NCBI GenBank assembly: GCA_964537925.1
Contig: CAZICV010000001.1
Location: 992,001-1,056,000 of the forward strand
Reading direction: 5' to 3'
Source: SLDF01 sp964537925
GTDB taxonomy: Bacteria; Bacteroidota; Bacteroidia; Chitinophagales; Saprospiraceae
DNA: 64,000 nucleotides
Part shown: piece by piece, positions 1 through 9,800 of the stretch
Layout: the number at the start of each line of letters is the position of its first letter
Numbering within the stretch: position 1 is the stretch's first letter
Translations under genes and position numbers: made by a program
The notes under the pieces: model-generated
Database searches by the model: none
Told to the model about the DNA's origin: nothing
What the model saw: the letters and a program-made list of their open reading frames with translations, nothing else

Positions 1-86
1 TCCTATATCTCTCCTGTGTCACTATATGAAATACATTAGGATACCTGCGAATATATTAACTTGCGGATGAAAGAGCCTCACATACT

Positions 87-680
87 ATGCCTGACCGGCC
101 TGTAGCACGCCATTTTGAACGCATCATACTCGGGATAGACCCCGGGACCAATATCCTCGGTTACGCATTGATCGGCATTAATGGCGCTTCATTTGAGCTG
201 ATCGATATGGGCTACCTGACTATGAGTAAGCTGGAGGACCATGTCGAAAAACTGAAGTATATCGCCGAAGAGCTGCAGATCCTGATCAGGCGGCATAAGC
301 CGGATGAGCTGGCCATAGAAGCACCTTTCTACGGGAAGAACGTCCAATCCATGCTCAAACTGGGCCGCGCTCAGGGTGTTGCCATGGCTATTGCGATTAC
401 ACAAGGTGTCCGCATCCATGAATATTCGCCGAAGAAGATCAAACAGTCTGTGACAGGTAACGGGAATGCATCGAAAGAGACGGTAGCCGCTGTAGCCGAA
501 CAGATATTGAAAAGACCGCTACCTACGGACAAGCTGGATGCTACTGACGCCCTTGCCACTGCACTGTGTCACTATTTCCAGAGAATCACAGCTCCGGGGC
601 TGAGTGGTAAGAACAAGAAGAATAATTGGGAAGGATTCCTCAAAGACAATCCGGAGCGGATCGTCGGGCGGCCGAAATAA
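87..680 (+). CDS. ruvC: Holliday junction resolvase RuvC
   Basis: Crossover junction endodeoxyribonuclease that cuts Holliday junctions after RuvAB branch migration, in the cytoplasm. The 197-residue length fits the family. The RNase H-like acidic residues are all visible: GIDPG near residue 17, the glutamate in LAIEAPFYG near residue 75, and the paired aspartates in KLDATDALA near residue 150. The first 12 residues before the beta strand are slightly longer than usual, so a start a little further in is possible, but no better ATG is present. The C-terminal 25 residues are basic and low in complexity. It converges on the HIT gene with only 4 nt between the two stops. Confidence 0.95.
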   Translation: MPDRPVARHFERIILGIDPGTNILGYALIGINGASFELIDMGYLTMSKLEDHVEKLKYIAEELQILIRRHKPDELAIEAPFYGKNVQSMLKLGRAQGVAMAIAITQGVRIHEYSPKKIKQSVTGNGNASKETVAAVAEQILKRPLPTDKLDATDALATALCHYFQRITAPGLSGKNKKNNWEGFLKDNPERIVGRPK

Positions 681-684
681 GGAG

Positions 685-1083
685 TCAGTCGATGATCTCC
701 GAGCGGATGCTTTCCGCAATACCAGCCATTTCATCTTGCGAGAGTGCAAGGACAGGCCCGCCAAAACGCAGATCACCTACTTCCATAAGCGGCACCAGGT
801 GCATATGTGCATGGGGTACTTCCAGGCCCACTACAGCAATGCCGACGCGTTTGCAGGCCACTACGCTCTGAATGGCACGCGCAACAGGCTGAGCAAACGG
901 CAAGAGGCCGGCCAGCAGTGATTCGTCGAGATCAAACAGGTAATCAACCTCGAGTTTAGGTATAACCAAAGTATGGCCCCGTGCTATGGGGCGGATGTCG
1001 AGAAAGGCCAGATACCTTTCATTCTCCCTGATCTTGTGGCAGGGGATCTCTCCGTTTATGATGCGGGTAAAAATGCTTGCCAT
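685..1083 (-). CDS. HIT-family nucleotide-binding hydrolase
   Basis: Histidine-triad protein of the HINT/PKCI type, 132 residues. The family hydrolyses nucleoside phosphoramidates or related adenylated compounds; the exact substrate here cannot be read from sequence. The N-terminal SIFTRIINGEIPC block is typical and the catalytic triad motif is seen as VPHAHMHLVP near residue 90. Its ATG overlaps the greA stop by one base (TGATG), so translation is probably coupled to greA, an arrangement often seen in Bacteroidota. Confidence 0.93.
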   Translation of the reverse strand: MASIFTRIINGEIPCHKIRENERYLAFLDIRPIARGHTLVIPKLEVDYLFDLDESLLAGLLPFAQPVARAIQSVVACKRVGIAVVGLEVPHAHMHLVPLMEVGDLRFGGPVLALSQDEMAGIAESIRSEIID

Positions 1084-1559
1084 CAGGATAATCCGATTTC
1101 AAGAATCTTAAATTCAAGTTTACCATTGGGGGTCTGTACCTCCGCCAGATCGCCAACAGACTTACCCAGCAGACCGCTGCCTATAGGCGAACTCACGGAA
1201 ATCTTACCCAGTTTGAGATCCGCTTCTGTCTCAGAAACCAACATGTAGGATACTTCCTTCTTTGTCTTTACATTCAGAATGCGTACACGCGACAGAACCG
1301 TCACCTTCGAATTGTCCAGCTGGCTCTCATCGATGATACGCGCATTGGACAGTGATCTCTCCATCTCGTTGATCCTGAGTTCAAGCATACCCTGGGCATC
1401 TTTTGCTGCATCGTACTCCGCATTCTCCGACAGGTCTCCCTTCTCCCTGGCCTCTGCGATCATTCTTGCTACTTCCGGCCTGCCGTTAGTCTTCAGATCC
1501 TCCAGTTCCGCTTTCAACTTGTCATAGCCGTTCTGTGTCAAGTATACATACTTGCTCAT
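1083..1559 (-). CDS. greA: transcription elongation factor GreA
   Basis: Cleavage-stimulating factor that enters the secondary channel of RNA polymerase and rescues backtracked complexes. At 158 residues it has the normal GreA length. The N-terminal coiled coil carries the acidic tip GDLSENAEYDAAK (about residues 41-53) that holds the catalytic Asp/Glu pair, and the C-terminal FKBP-like domain ends in the usual SPIGSGLLGKSVGD block. It is first in a two-gene unit with the HIT gene. GreA rather than GreB is chosen on the tip sequence and overall fit. Confidence 0.95.
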   Translation of the reverse strand: MSKYVYLTQNGYDKLKAELEDLKTNGRPEVARMIAEAREKGDLSENAEYDAAKDAQGMLELRINEMERSLSNARIIDESQLDNSKVTVLSRVRILNVKTKKEVSYMLVSETEADLKLGKISVSSPIGSGLLGKSVGDLAEVQTPNGKLEFKILEIGLS

Positions 1560-1608
1560 AATCCTGTGATTTTACATAGTTCTAAAAAGGGGGTGAATAG
1601 ATATCAAT

Positions 1609-1647
1609 AAAAAAGCGAAACGCTTCTGCTCAAAAAGCAGAAACGCT
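1609..1647 (-). terminator. rho-independent terminator after the PorV-like gene
   Basis: On the minus strand a 7-bp stem TTCTGCT/AGCAGAA (1624-1642) with a 5-nt loop, extended by partly paired GCG/CGC ends, is followed by a T-rich run ending in TTTTTT. It lies about 40 nt beyond the stop at 1686 and would end the three-gene leftward unit that starts with the TonB-dependent receptor. Confidence 0.65.
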
Positions 1648-1685
1648 CCACTAAATCCTCTTAGTGTAAACTTACTAAATTTCTT

Positions 1686-2738
1686 TTACAGATTGAAACG
1701 CACGCTCAGGTTGTGCGTACCGCCAAACGGGTTGGAGGCTCTGTAAGCATAATCAATACCAAAACGCGTGTCGCTATCTTTTCCGAGCGGAACGTCGAAG
1801 GTAAATCCTGCGGAAAGCCCTGTATATACGCTCCGTGTGGCCACATCTGAAAGGTTGGAACCCAAGTCATAGAGATAACCTACACGCAGCATGAAAAGTT
1901 CATTTAGACCATACTCAAGACCCGCTCCAAGCTGATCCCTCGAGAAGGAATTGGAAACAAAGTTGACCAATGCCGTCAGGCGATTCTTCTTACCCAAGTA
2001 GAAGTCATAAGAAGTACCAATATTCAGCACAGACGGTATCTCGAAAGAAGCAGAGCGTACGTCAAAAGTCAACTCATAAGTGATCTTGTCATTCTCAGGG
2101 TTAGGGCGTCTCTGTGCAAGGCCCTCACCGCCAAAACGCATCGGCGTACCTACATTCCTGAGCGATATCCCGAACTTAAAATTATCTCTTGGACCATTGA
2201 CATACTGTACGCCTGCATCCAAAGCTGCACCAAAAGCGCTCAGATCAGAAGTAGACTGCGAGACCACTCTCAACAAAAGGCCCACGGACACTTTATTGGC
2301 AAAGGCGTGGGAATAGCCCACTCCCATATTGAAAAAGCTAGGCGAAAATATAGCTCCCGTACCCTCTGGAGAATCAGTAGTAGTAACCCTGATATCGCCA
2401 AAACGCATAGCCACTACGCTGATACCCAATGCGCCGTTCTTGCCTACGCGCTGCGACAGGCCGAGTGCATTCATTGAAATACCTGTACCACGCAGATATT
2501 GAGAGTGAGAAAGGACGAATTCAGTATTGTTAATGCGGGAAAGACCAGCCACGTTGAGCGTCATTGCCTCCACACCGCTGATGCCTGCTGTATTCAATGT
2601 ATGAAGACCGGCAGAACGTGCCCAAGGATTCATCAGCAGTTCGTATGCTCCTGCTTCTCCCTGGCGGTCGGGATTACCTGCAAAGGCTGTTACAGCAAAA
2701 AAGCTAAGACCTAACAACCATGTATATTTTTTGATCAT
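1686..2738 (-). CDS. PorV/PorQ-family outer membrane beta-barrel
   Basis: Outer-membrane barrel of the PorV/PorQ family associated with type IX secretion, 350 residues. It has a signal peptide (about residues 1-20, ending FAVTAFA) and then the characteristic block GAYELLMNPWARSAGL followed by NVAGLSR. The rest is alternating amphipathic strands, and the last residue pairs (SVRFNL) look like a barrel C terminus. PorV shuttles T9SS cargo to the attachment complex and PorQ is another T9SS component. Which role this paralogue plays is unknown; the context, third in a unit behind a TonB-dependent receptor and a large secreted protein, suggests a dedicated helper for that protein. Confidence 0.85.
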   Translation of the reverse strand: MIKKYTWLLGLSFFAVTAFAGNPDRQGEAGAYELLMNPWARSAGLHTLNTAGISGVEAMTLNVAGLSRINNTEFVLSHSQYLRGTGISMNALGLSQRVGKNGALGISVVAMRFGDIRVTTTDSPEGTGAIFSPSFFNMGVGYSHAFANKVSVGLLLRVVSQSTSDLSAFGAALDAGVQYVNGPRDNFKFGISLRNVGTPMRFGGEGLAQRRPNPENDKITYELTFDVRSASFEIPSVLNIGTSYDFYLGKKNRLTALVNFVSNSFSRDQLGAGLEYGLNELFMLRVGYLYDLGSNLSDVATRSVYTGLSAGFTFDVPLGKDSDTRFGIDYAYRASNPFGGTHNLSVRFNL

Positions 2739-2820
2739 AACTCAGAGTCTTAAAAGTTGGCAATTTGAATGATGCAAAAACGTGGGGGTGACTTAGTCAA
2801 GCCATCCCCACGTTATGATA

Positions 2821-5800
2821 TCAAAGACCCGATGGGTCGAATTTCCGGTTGACACCAAACCATTTGATGACACGTTCGCCCATCTCTCCGGCGTTGACAT
2901 GGATCAGGTACACACCGCTAGATACCGGTATGTTCTTATCATTCCTGAGATCCCACTCCAGAGAAGGTATGGTCTGCATGGCACGAGCACCCGGATTAGA
3001 ACCCGTCTTCACCATTGGTGATTCATCGCGCTTATACTGCTTGATGAATTTACCGTCAAGTGAATAGATGGTCACCGTGCACTTGTCAGGCAGGTTAGTG
3101 ATCTTGATCGTGTTGACACGCTGGTTAGTCTCGTAAGAGGAGTAGCCATAATACGGGTTGGGTACCGCCGCTATGGCATCCAGGGCATTCTCGACACCTG
3201 GATCATCCAGCTCTGCTGTCTGCAGTCCTCTTAGTGTGATACGATATTTAGGCATACCGTCATTCTCTCCCGTTGAACAAGCCACGCCATATTGTCTGTT
3301 GACTCTTAACTGTATTGTTGTCTCATTAGGAATCAAGCCCTCATCATAAGACAGTAGTTTGGTCTGAGGCATGAGTATAGGGAAAGCAGCCCAGGTAAAA
3401 AAGTTGAAGGCATCACGCTTCCACAGATAGTTTCTAGCAGGATCCAGGCGGCCCCTGATATAATTACACCCATCATATGCCTGACTAGTCAGGTAGATAA
3501 AATGCTGGCCTCCGAAATAAGTCAGGATCGGAAGCGTCTGACCATCAAGGATCAACTGTGACGAAGGGTTCCAGATCATATCGTTACCGATCGTCTTCTG
3601 GTCCTCATATAGATTCTGATAAGATTCATCGTATACAGAGTTCTCTCCAAAGAACACATTGACTCTTGTGCCACACTCCACATCTATCGCATAACCCGGG
3701 AACCAGCCCATACCTACAGGCCAGATATAGTTCGGGTCATTGGGATTTTCTGAAGCTGTAGTCATCGGCGTACCAGTGATCGTACCGTCCGATGTAGCAT
3801 ATCTGCCATCGAGACCGATAGAAGGCGTCCGTCTGTGGTCAAACATCCGTGTTGCATCTGCCGGTGTGAAACCAAGAGTACTGTAATAAAGATTAGCTGT
3901 CTGAACGACCACACAGCGGCTCCATTTGCTCTTGTCAGGCGTCAGTACCAGATCAATGTTATTCAGGTTACCAGGAGTGGCTCTTGAGCGCAAACTGGCC
4001 CCGAAGTCATTGTCTACCACCATGGGAGATATCATAAACGTAGTAGAGACAAACCGGTAATCCATGATATACAGCGGAGCGAAGAAACCGTCACCGATCT
4101 TATTCAACGCCTGTGTAGGGTCCAGTGCAAAATCAGGCTCATTGAATCCGTTTTTCACGTAATTCAAGATCCCGCCTGAGCCGTCATTATCCGGTATGCC
4201 CGCAAACCAGAAAGGCTTGGAATCATCTTTATACCTGATACGGGCCCCGATAGTACCATTCGTTGCATCAGCTGATCCATCGACCGCTCTCTGACCGACC
4301 GTGTCAACCTGATTTATTGCGACAGAAATTCCGTAGTCCGTAAGTATCTGCTCGTTAATACGCGACACCGGTACCTCGGAAACAATCTCTTCGCCACTAT
4401 TCAAGTCACGGATTTTCCAGCGCGTATCGTCCTTGACGCCTATGGATCCATCCTCGTTGAAGAAAGAAAGCTCCAGCTCTGCATCACGTACTTCGAGCGG
4501 ATTGACCACTTTCACATCGAGCGGTCCCTGACCCTTGGCATATGTGATAACTCCGTCAAAACTTCCATCCAGTACAGCATTGTGGAAAGCTGAATCTGAT
4601 TCGACATTGAGAAATATACCTCCGTTTCCACGTCCGTCCAAACGCACGATCTCCATACCTTCTCCATACTCAGCATTCAGATAAGTAGATACTATCGGGC
4701 GGGGTGTTACGATATATACGTCCGTATTCTTGTTACCGCGGATATAAGGTTTTCTTTGGCCGCTTCCTGTACTGGCATCGAAAGTCTCATAGTCGTTGTA
4801 ACCATAAGCCACTACTGTATAGTAATACTTCTTATGATTGACCAGACGGCGATCAGTTGCGGCAAATTGATCCTCGGCTATCCTGAATGTGTGCCGAATG
4901 CCTCTGTCTCCACCTTCTACACGTACCTCCGGAACGAAGATGTTGAACTTCTCATTGGGGTCTTCAACCGGTCTCCAGTTATAGATCTTGGAGACACCGT
5001 TTTTCGCATCTGTCTGGAATACAAGCCTTGCTTTATCGGCGTCATCGATCTCGTTTTTGTTAACCTCCGGACCTCTCAGCTGATATACTTTATAGCCTTC
5101 AAAGCGATAGAATGGATCCTCTACCGTTTGGGGAGCTTCCAGGTCTTTTTCTATATACTCCTCTTTGTAGTTATTAGAGCTTGCATCATTTGTAAGCAAT
5201 ACAATCAACTCTTTGTCCAACTCCACAAAGCACATATCGGGAGCATCGGGACCATCATTGATATCGAAGCAGTTGTCAAACAGTGCCTGAGAGATATCGT
5301 CGGCGTTCTGAAGCGGCCTGATACTAGGACAAGGATAACGCTGAGAAGGCAACCAGACAACCCCGATGATCAGCTCGTTGACTGCACCCGGCTTCAATGT
5401 GAACGGACCGGAAGCCTGTACCGTACGGCGGTCACCATATGCCAGCTGCTCGCGACACATAGACCAGTCAGTACTACCTGTTCCATCAGGAGAAGAAGGA
5501 AATACATATTTTACGGGCGTACCGCTGGGATTGTAGCCATTGCCCCCATAGGTGATCGGTGTTCCATCGCGCCAGAAACCTGACAAGTAACGATAGAATT
5601 CAAGGGCATTGGACGGGTCCGTAGTAGCGGGGTTTGGAGAACCAATACTGGGGTTGTTGAAGTAAACAAAAGAAGACATCCCTATCTCCTCATATTCTCC
5701 TGTCTCGTTACCCATTGTATCCAGGATCGGCTTTTCCAGATCAAGAGGACCGCGGAAGTAGTCTACGCCCAGGATAGGTACGTTATTACAGTATGTCGGC

Positions 5801-6861
5801 ACACCGCTACAGTCGCACCCTGAAAATCCATCTACTGCATCTTCATTATATACATACATCAGGCTTCGTGTACTGTCACAACCAATATAGTCGTCCTGGT
5901 AGCAGCCAAGATCCGGGTCTACCCAGATCGCAAAGTATGTCTGTGTGATCGGCTGCAGGGCGCGATTGATCAGTTTGTACCGCTGGAAAGTCATGTCGTT
6001 GATCTCATCAGTCCTGGAGTAAGCAAAAGCCTGGACCTGGACCTCCATCTGGATCTTGTCTCCGTTGGAGCTGGTGTGCAGGTTACCCGCATCATTGTAA
6101 ATCCAGAAGATCATTTCGTCAGGATATTGCGGATCAGGACAGCCTCTGATCTCAATGATGGGATAGTCTCCACCAGTCGGATCATACACACCATTGCCAT
6201 CCATATCGTAGAAGCCTGCCAGCCCCTGAGTGGATGTAGGCAGCTCAAATCCGTGGATACTCTCAAAATAAGGATTGCCAAAACTTGGCCAGCCGAGTAC
6301 ATCACGGGGAATCATATCCGATGTATAATCTCTACCAGCTTCCTGGGCCTCCCTGAATCCTCTCAGGTGTGTATCGATATTAGACCCCAGTACCTTGAAA
6401 AATTTATCCCACTTAGAACAGACCTCTGCACTGGTCTGACCGTCATCTGTAAGCGGACCCGGCCAGTAGTCATTTGAGTTTTGCGACCGATAGGTGATAC
6501 CAGCCACCTTAAGATTGCCTACGTCGTCATAACCACCCAGCCATACTGCTGCAGCGTATATAGAGGATACTTCCAACACACCTGAACCCGGCTCTACCTT
6601 CGGAACCACGTATTTACCCTCACGGGTACGAAAGTCCCACCATACATCTCCGCCGGTCAAAAGCCTGGCCCGGACATTGTTGATAGACATATCTATCTGG
6701 GCGTTGGCTGTAGCGCAGTCAGAACGATAGCCAACCTTGCGCTTGGCTTCTTCTTTGTTTTTCCTGCCGGCATCGATCATATGATCCGGAGCTTTGGCAT
6801 AAACGATGCCTTGCACCAGGACAGAAAGCAGGAATAAGAAAATCAGTTTACAAGCCTTCAT
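2821..6861 (-). CDS. large secreted protein with T9SS-type C-terminal domain
   Basis: A 1346-residue secreted protein of unknown function. It begins with a signal peptide (about residues 1-22, ending GIVYA). The body has no catalytic motif that I recognise; it is rich in aromatic, Asn, Gly and Pro residues and has a cysteine cluster (CDCSG) near residue 350. The last 110 residues resemble the C-terminal region of T9SS type A cargo: an AVPNPYYGYSSYE block, an Ig-like stretch with VTIYSLDGKFI, then SSGVYLIHV. Family members with this ending are common in Bacteroidota and tend to sit beside a carboxypeptidase-like/TonB-dependent receptor and a PorV-like protein, as here. It is 27 nt downstream of the receptor and 82 nt upstream of the PorV-like gene, so probably co-transcribed with both. 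Surface or extracellular location is inferred. Confidence 0.8.
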   Translation of the reverse strand: MKACKLIFLFLLSVLVQGIVYAKAPDHMIDAGRKNKEEAKRKVGYRSDCATANAQIDMSINNVRARLLTGGDVWWDFRTREGKYVVPKVEPGSGVLEVSSIYAAAVWLGGYDDVGNLKVAGITYRSQNSNDYWPGPLTDDGQTSAEVCSKWDKFFKVLGSNIDTHLRGFREAQEAGRDYTSDMIPRDVLGWPSFGNPYFESIHGFELPTSTQGLAGFYDMDGNGVYDPTGGDYPIIEIRGCPDPQYPDEMIFWIYNDAGNLHTSSNGDKIQMEVQVQAFAYSRTDEINDMTFQRYKLINRALQPITQTYFAIWVDPDLGCYQDDYIGCDSTRSLMYVYNEDAVDGFSGCDCSGVPTYCNNVPILGVDYFRGPLDLEKPILDTMGNETGEYEEIGMSSFVYFNNPSIGSPNPATTDPSNALEFYRYLSGFWRDGTPITYGGNGYNPSGTPVKYVFPSSPDGTGSTDWSMCREQLAYGDRRTVQASGPFTLKPGAVNELIIGVVWLPSQRYPCPSIRPLQNADDISQALFDNCFDINDGPDAPDMCFVELDKELIVLLTNDASSNNYKEEYIEKDLEAPQTVEDPFYRFEGYKVYQLRGPEVNKNEIDDADKARLVFQTDAKNGVSKIYNWRPVEDPNEKFNIFVPEVRVEGGDRGIRHTFRIAEDQFAATDRRLVNHKKYYYTVVAYGYNDYETFDASTGSGQRKPYIRGNKNTDVYIVTPRPIVSTYLNAEYGEGMEIVRLDGRGNGGIFLNVESDSAFHNAVLDGSFDGVITYAKGQGPLDVKVVNPLEVRDAELELSFFNEDGSIGVKDDTRWKIRDLNSGEEIVSEVPVSRINEQILTDYGISVAINQVDTVGQRAVDGSADATNGTIGARIRYKDDSKPFWFAGIPDNDGSGGILNYVKNGFNEPDFALDPTQALNKIGDGFFAPLYIMDYRFVSTTFMISPMVVDNDFGASLRSRATPGNLNNIDLVLTPDKSKWSRCVVVQTANLYYSTLGFTPADATRMFDHRRTPSIGLDGRYATSDGTITGTPMTTASENPNDPNYIWPVGMGWFPGYAIDVECGTRVNVFFGENSVYDESYQNLYEDQKTIGNDMIWNPSSQLILDGQTLPILTYFGGQHFIYLTSQAYDGCNYIRGRLDPARNYLWKRDAFNFFTWAAFPILMPQTKLLSYDEGLIPNETTIQLRVNRQYGVACSTGENDGMPKYRITLRGLQTAELDDPGVENALDAIAAVPNPYYGYSSYETNQRVNTIKITNLPDKCTVTIYSLDGKFIKQYKRDESPMVKTGSNPGARAMQTIPSLEWDLRNDKNIPVSSGVYLIHVNAGEMGERVIKWFGVNRKFDPSGL

Positions 6862-6888
6862 ATTTCAAGTACTTTATACTTCGATGAA

Positions 6889-9800
6889 TTAAAAGTCAAA
6901 CAAGAGTCCCAGGAAGATCCTTCTGGGCAGTGAATAGAAACCCGGGTTCAGAACTGCCCAAGAATAAGAGTCTATATATGCCTCTGGTGTTCTTCCGGCA
7001 TTGAGCAGGCTTTCTCCCACCTGACTGTGGTTTCTGAGCACTGCAGCTCCGTCAGCAGAAGCCAGGAAGCCTGAATCATCGGGTGAACCTGAAACAGAGT
7101 AAACTCCCCTGATATTCCTTGTGTCAAGCAAGTTCAGAACCCTCAGTGATAACGTCATGTTGATAGGTTTCGCTGCCTGTGGAGAGTTCAGGCGGAAAGT
7201 TTTCTCCGCACGCATATCTATACTGAAATTCCACGGAAGTCTTGCACCGTTGATTGAACCCAGGAAGCCCTCGCCTCCCGTCGGGAGCGCACGTTGTCTT
7301 CTTGTATACGGACGACCCGAGATCGCGTTGAACTGAAAGTTGAAGCCTGCATTGGCAAAAATGTCTTTACCAAACCATCTCGGTCCGTTGTATCTCTTCC
7401 CGGAGTCGTAACGGAAGTCAAAAACACCTTTTACGGCGTGGCGCTCATCCCGCGTCAGCGGGAAAAGAGTACGCAGGTTACCGCGCTGTGAGGTACCGAT
7501 ACCGCTCTGGGACGTTGCATCTGAGCCAGTACCATCCGCAAACTGCAGGGTATAGTTGGCAGTAAGTTGTACGTTACGCGTTCTCCTCAACTCGTACTGG
7601 AACGAAAATCCTTTGACTGTACCGAAGTCAAGGTTGTCAAAGCTTGTATACTGGTTGACCGGAGCGACATAAAGGAACTGGCGGATCTGGATCATATCTC
7701 TCAATTCCTTGTAATAAGCAGAGAGCTTAATGGCAGAAGCAGAAGTAAGTCTCTGCTGGAAGCCGACCTCATAGTCGATCGTACGCTCGGGCTTCAACGC
7801 CGGGTTGTTACGAGGGTTGGTCGGAGATGATATAAACTCGGTGAAGTAATAGTAACCCAAAGCAGACTCGAACGCTCTTGAAGGCGGTCTTTGCACGAGG
7901 ATATCGTAGTGGGCGAAGAAGTTCGCCTCGTCCGAGATCGGGAATGAAACCGCGATCCTCGGCATCCAGTTGACCTGAGGCTTATAGTCTTCGAATGAAT
8001 TGTTCGGGTCGAAATCAAGACTCTTGATATTGTTCACGACATTTTCGTACAGACGAGGAGTTACTATCTCTCCACCCCAGATCACATTACCGTCGTTGAC
8101 CTGAGTACCGGAACCTGTATACCATTGCTCACCGTCACGGAATGCCCTTACTGAGTTAGAGCCTTCTCCATCAACATAGACCTTCCAATCATCCTGAACT
8201 CCACTCGGGCGCTGACCACCGAGGCCTGCGTCATAGAAGTCCTTTGCAGACATAATGTTGTACAGCGAGAATGGATCTCTCATCACTTTGGTATTGGCAT
8301 CAAAGCGGTCTACACGAAGTCCGAGCCTGAAAATGATATCCTTGAATGTGAACTTATCCTGCAGGAAGAAGGCCTGGTAGATCGGCTTGTTTGGCGCTAC
8401 CAGGAAAAGGCGCTCACCAGTTGTCCTGTCACGCGCTGTAAAGAAATCATTGAACTCTACAGAGCTGCTCAGTTTATTTCCCAGGTAGTCATATCCTGAG
8501 AAAGAGATGAGCTGTTGATCTGTCAATTCTCGCGGAGAGAAGAGATCCAGGCTCAGATTATCTGGATTAACACCATCTACGTTGAAAAACTCGCTCAGAG
8601 GTGCATTGAAGCGTTCTCTTACCGCACGATAGAACTTTACGTCTCCGGCCGGCTCTATAAGCTGTTTGCCATAGACGATAGTACCATCATCAAGCGTGTC
8701 CACCGGGTTGTTGAGGTCTACTCCGAGACCGTTGATATTTAGGTTGGCCGAAAGACGTGCAATATTGAGCAACGCGAAAGGCGCTACGACATAATCGCGA
8801 TCTACACGCTGCTCGTGGAGGATACCAAACTGGATGCTGTGACGGCCTTTTTCTGATCCGCCCGGCAGGAAGTCAAATGATGCATTGACATTGAGCGTAA
8901 ACACATTATCCTCCCCTCTTCCGTAACGGTTATATACTGCACCGGGGTTTGTATGAAATCCCCAGGACTGGTTGTATACACTGACCTGGCGCAAACCATT
9001 GATATTAGTATAGTTTTCAAAGAAGAGCAATTGCTCAGCAGAAAGTACATTATTGTAATTCGCCAGGACCGGGTTATAATCATAAAGCTCACGGGAATAA
9101 GGCCTTACCAGGTCACGTCTGAAACCTGAGTGTTGTCCTGTGTCAAAAACCGGTACCCATTCGAAGTCAAACTGGCCGACATGACCATATCTGAAAAGAT
9201 TGCTGCCGTGAATAACGTCTTCTTCAGACCTATAGTCACGCTCAAAACCTACCTGGATAGTATAAGAAGCATTCTGGATAACAGAAGCTCTTCTTGCTCC
9301 GCTGTCATCCGATCCGCCTGATCTTCCTACACCAAGACGGTGCCTGAAACGGAGGTTTGAACGGAAAGACTGACCTTTCTGATACGGATTTCTCGTCCAG
9401 TTGAACACACCCCAGCCGTTCGGCGTGAACCTGTTGGAGAAGTTGCGGTAAGAACCCGAAAGCGATACATCGATCGCATCACTTACGCGAAGGTCAAGAC
9501 GACCTGTAAAGTCCATTTGGCCCCGGTTTTCATTTGGCCTCGCTTTCAACAACTCAACATCTGAAGCACGGAGTGCCTCAGTAGCAGAGTAAGGCGCATT
9601 ACCTGCAAGAAGTACAGGGTTCGCCGAGAGTCTGTTGATCAGCTCTTCCGACGCGGCATAAACACCGGTAGCAGGCGGGTTGTCTTCATCCTGGTGGACA
9701 TAACGGCCTGAAACACGGAAACCGAGAATAGACTGGTTATTTCTTTTGATGATGGGGCCGCTCAGGTTGAGGTTGGCTTCGGAATAGCCGTATGCATCCA

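Noticed and set aside
4756..5583. 275-codon open frame on the plus strand
   Set aside because: It lies entirely antisense to the gene for the 1346-residue secreted protein, whose frame has a signal peptide and a T9SS-like end; the antisense product has no family features.
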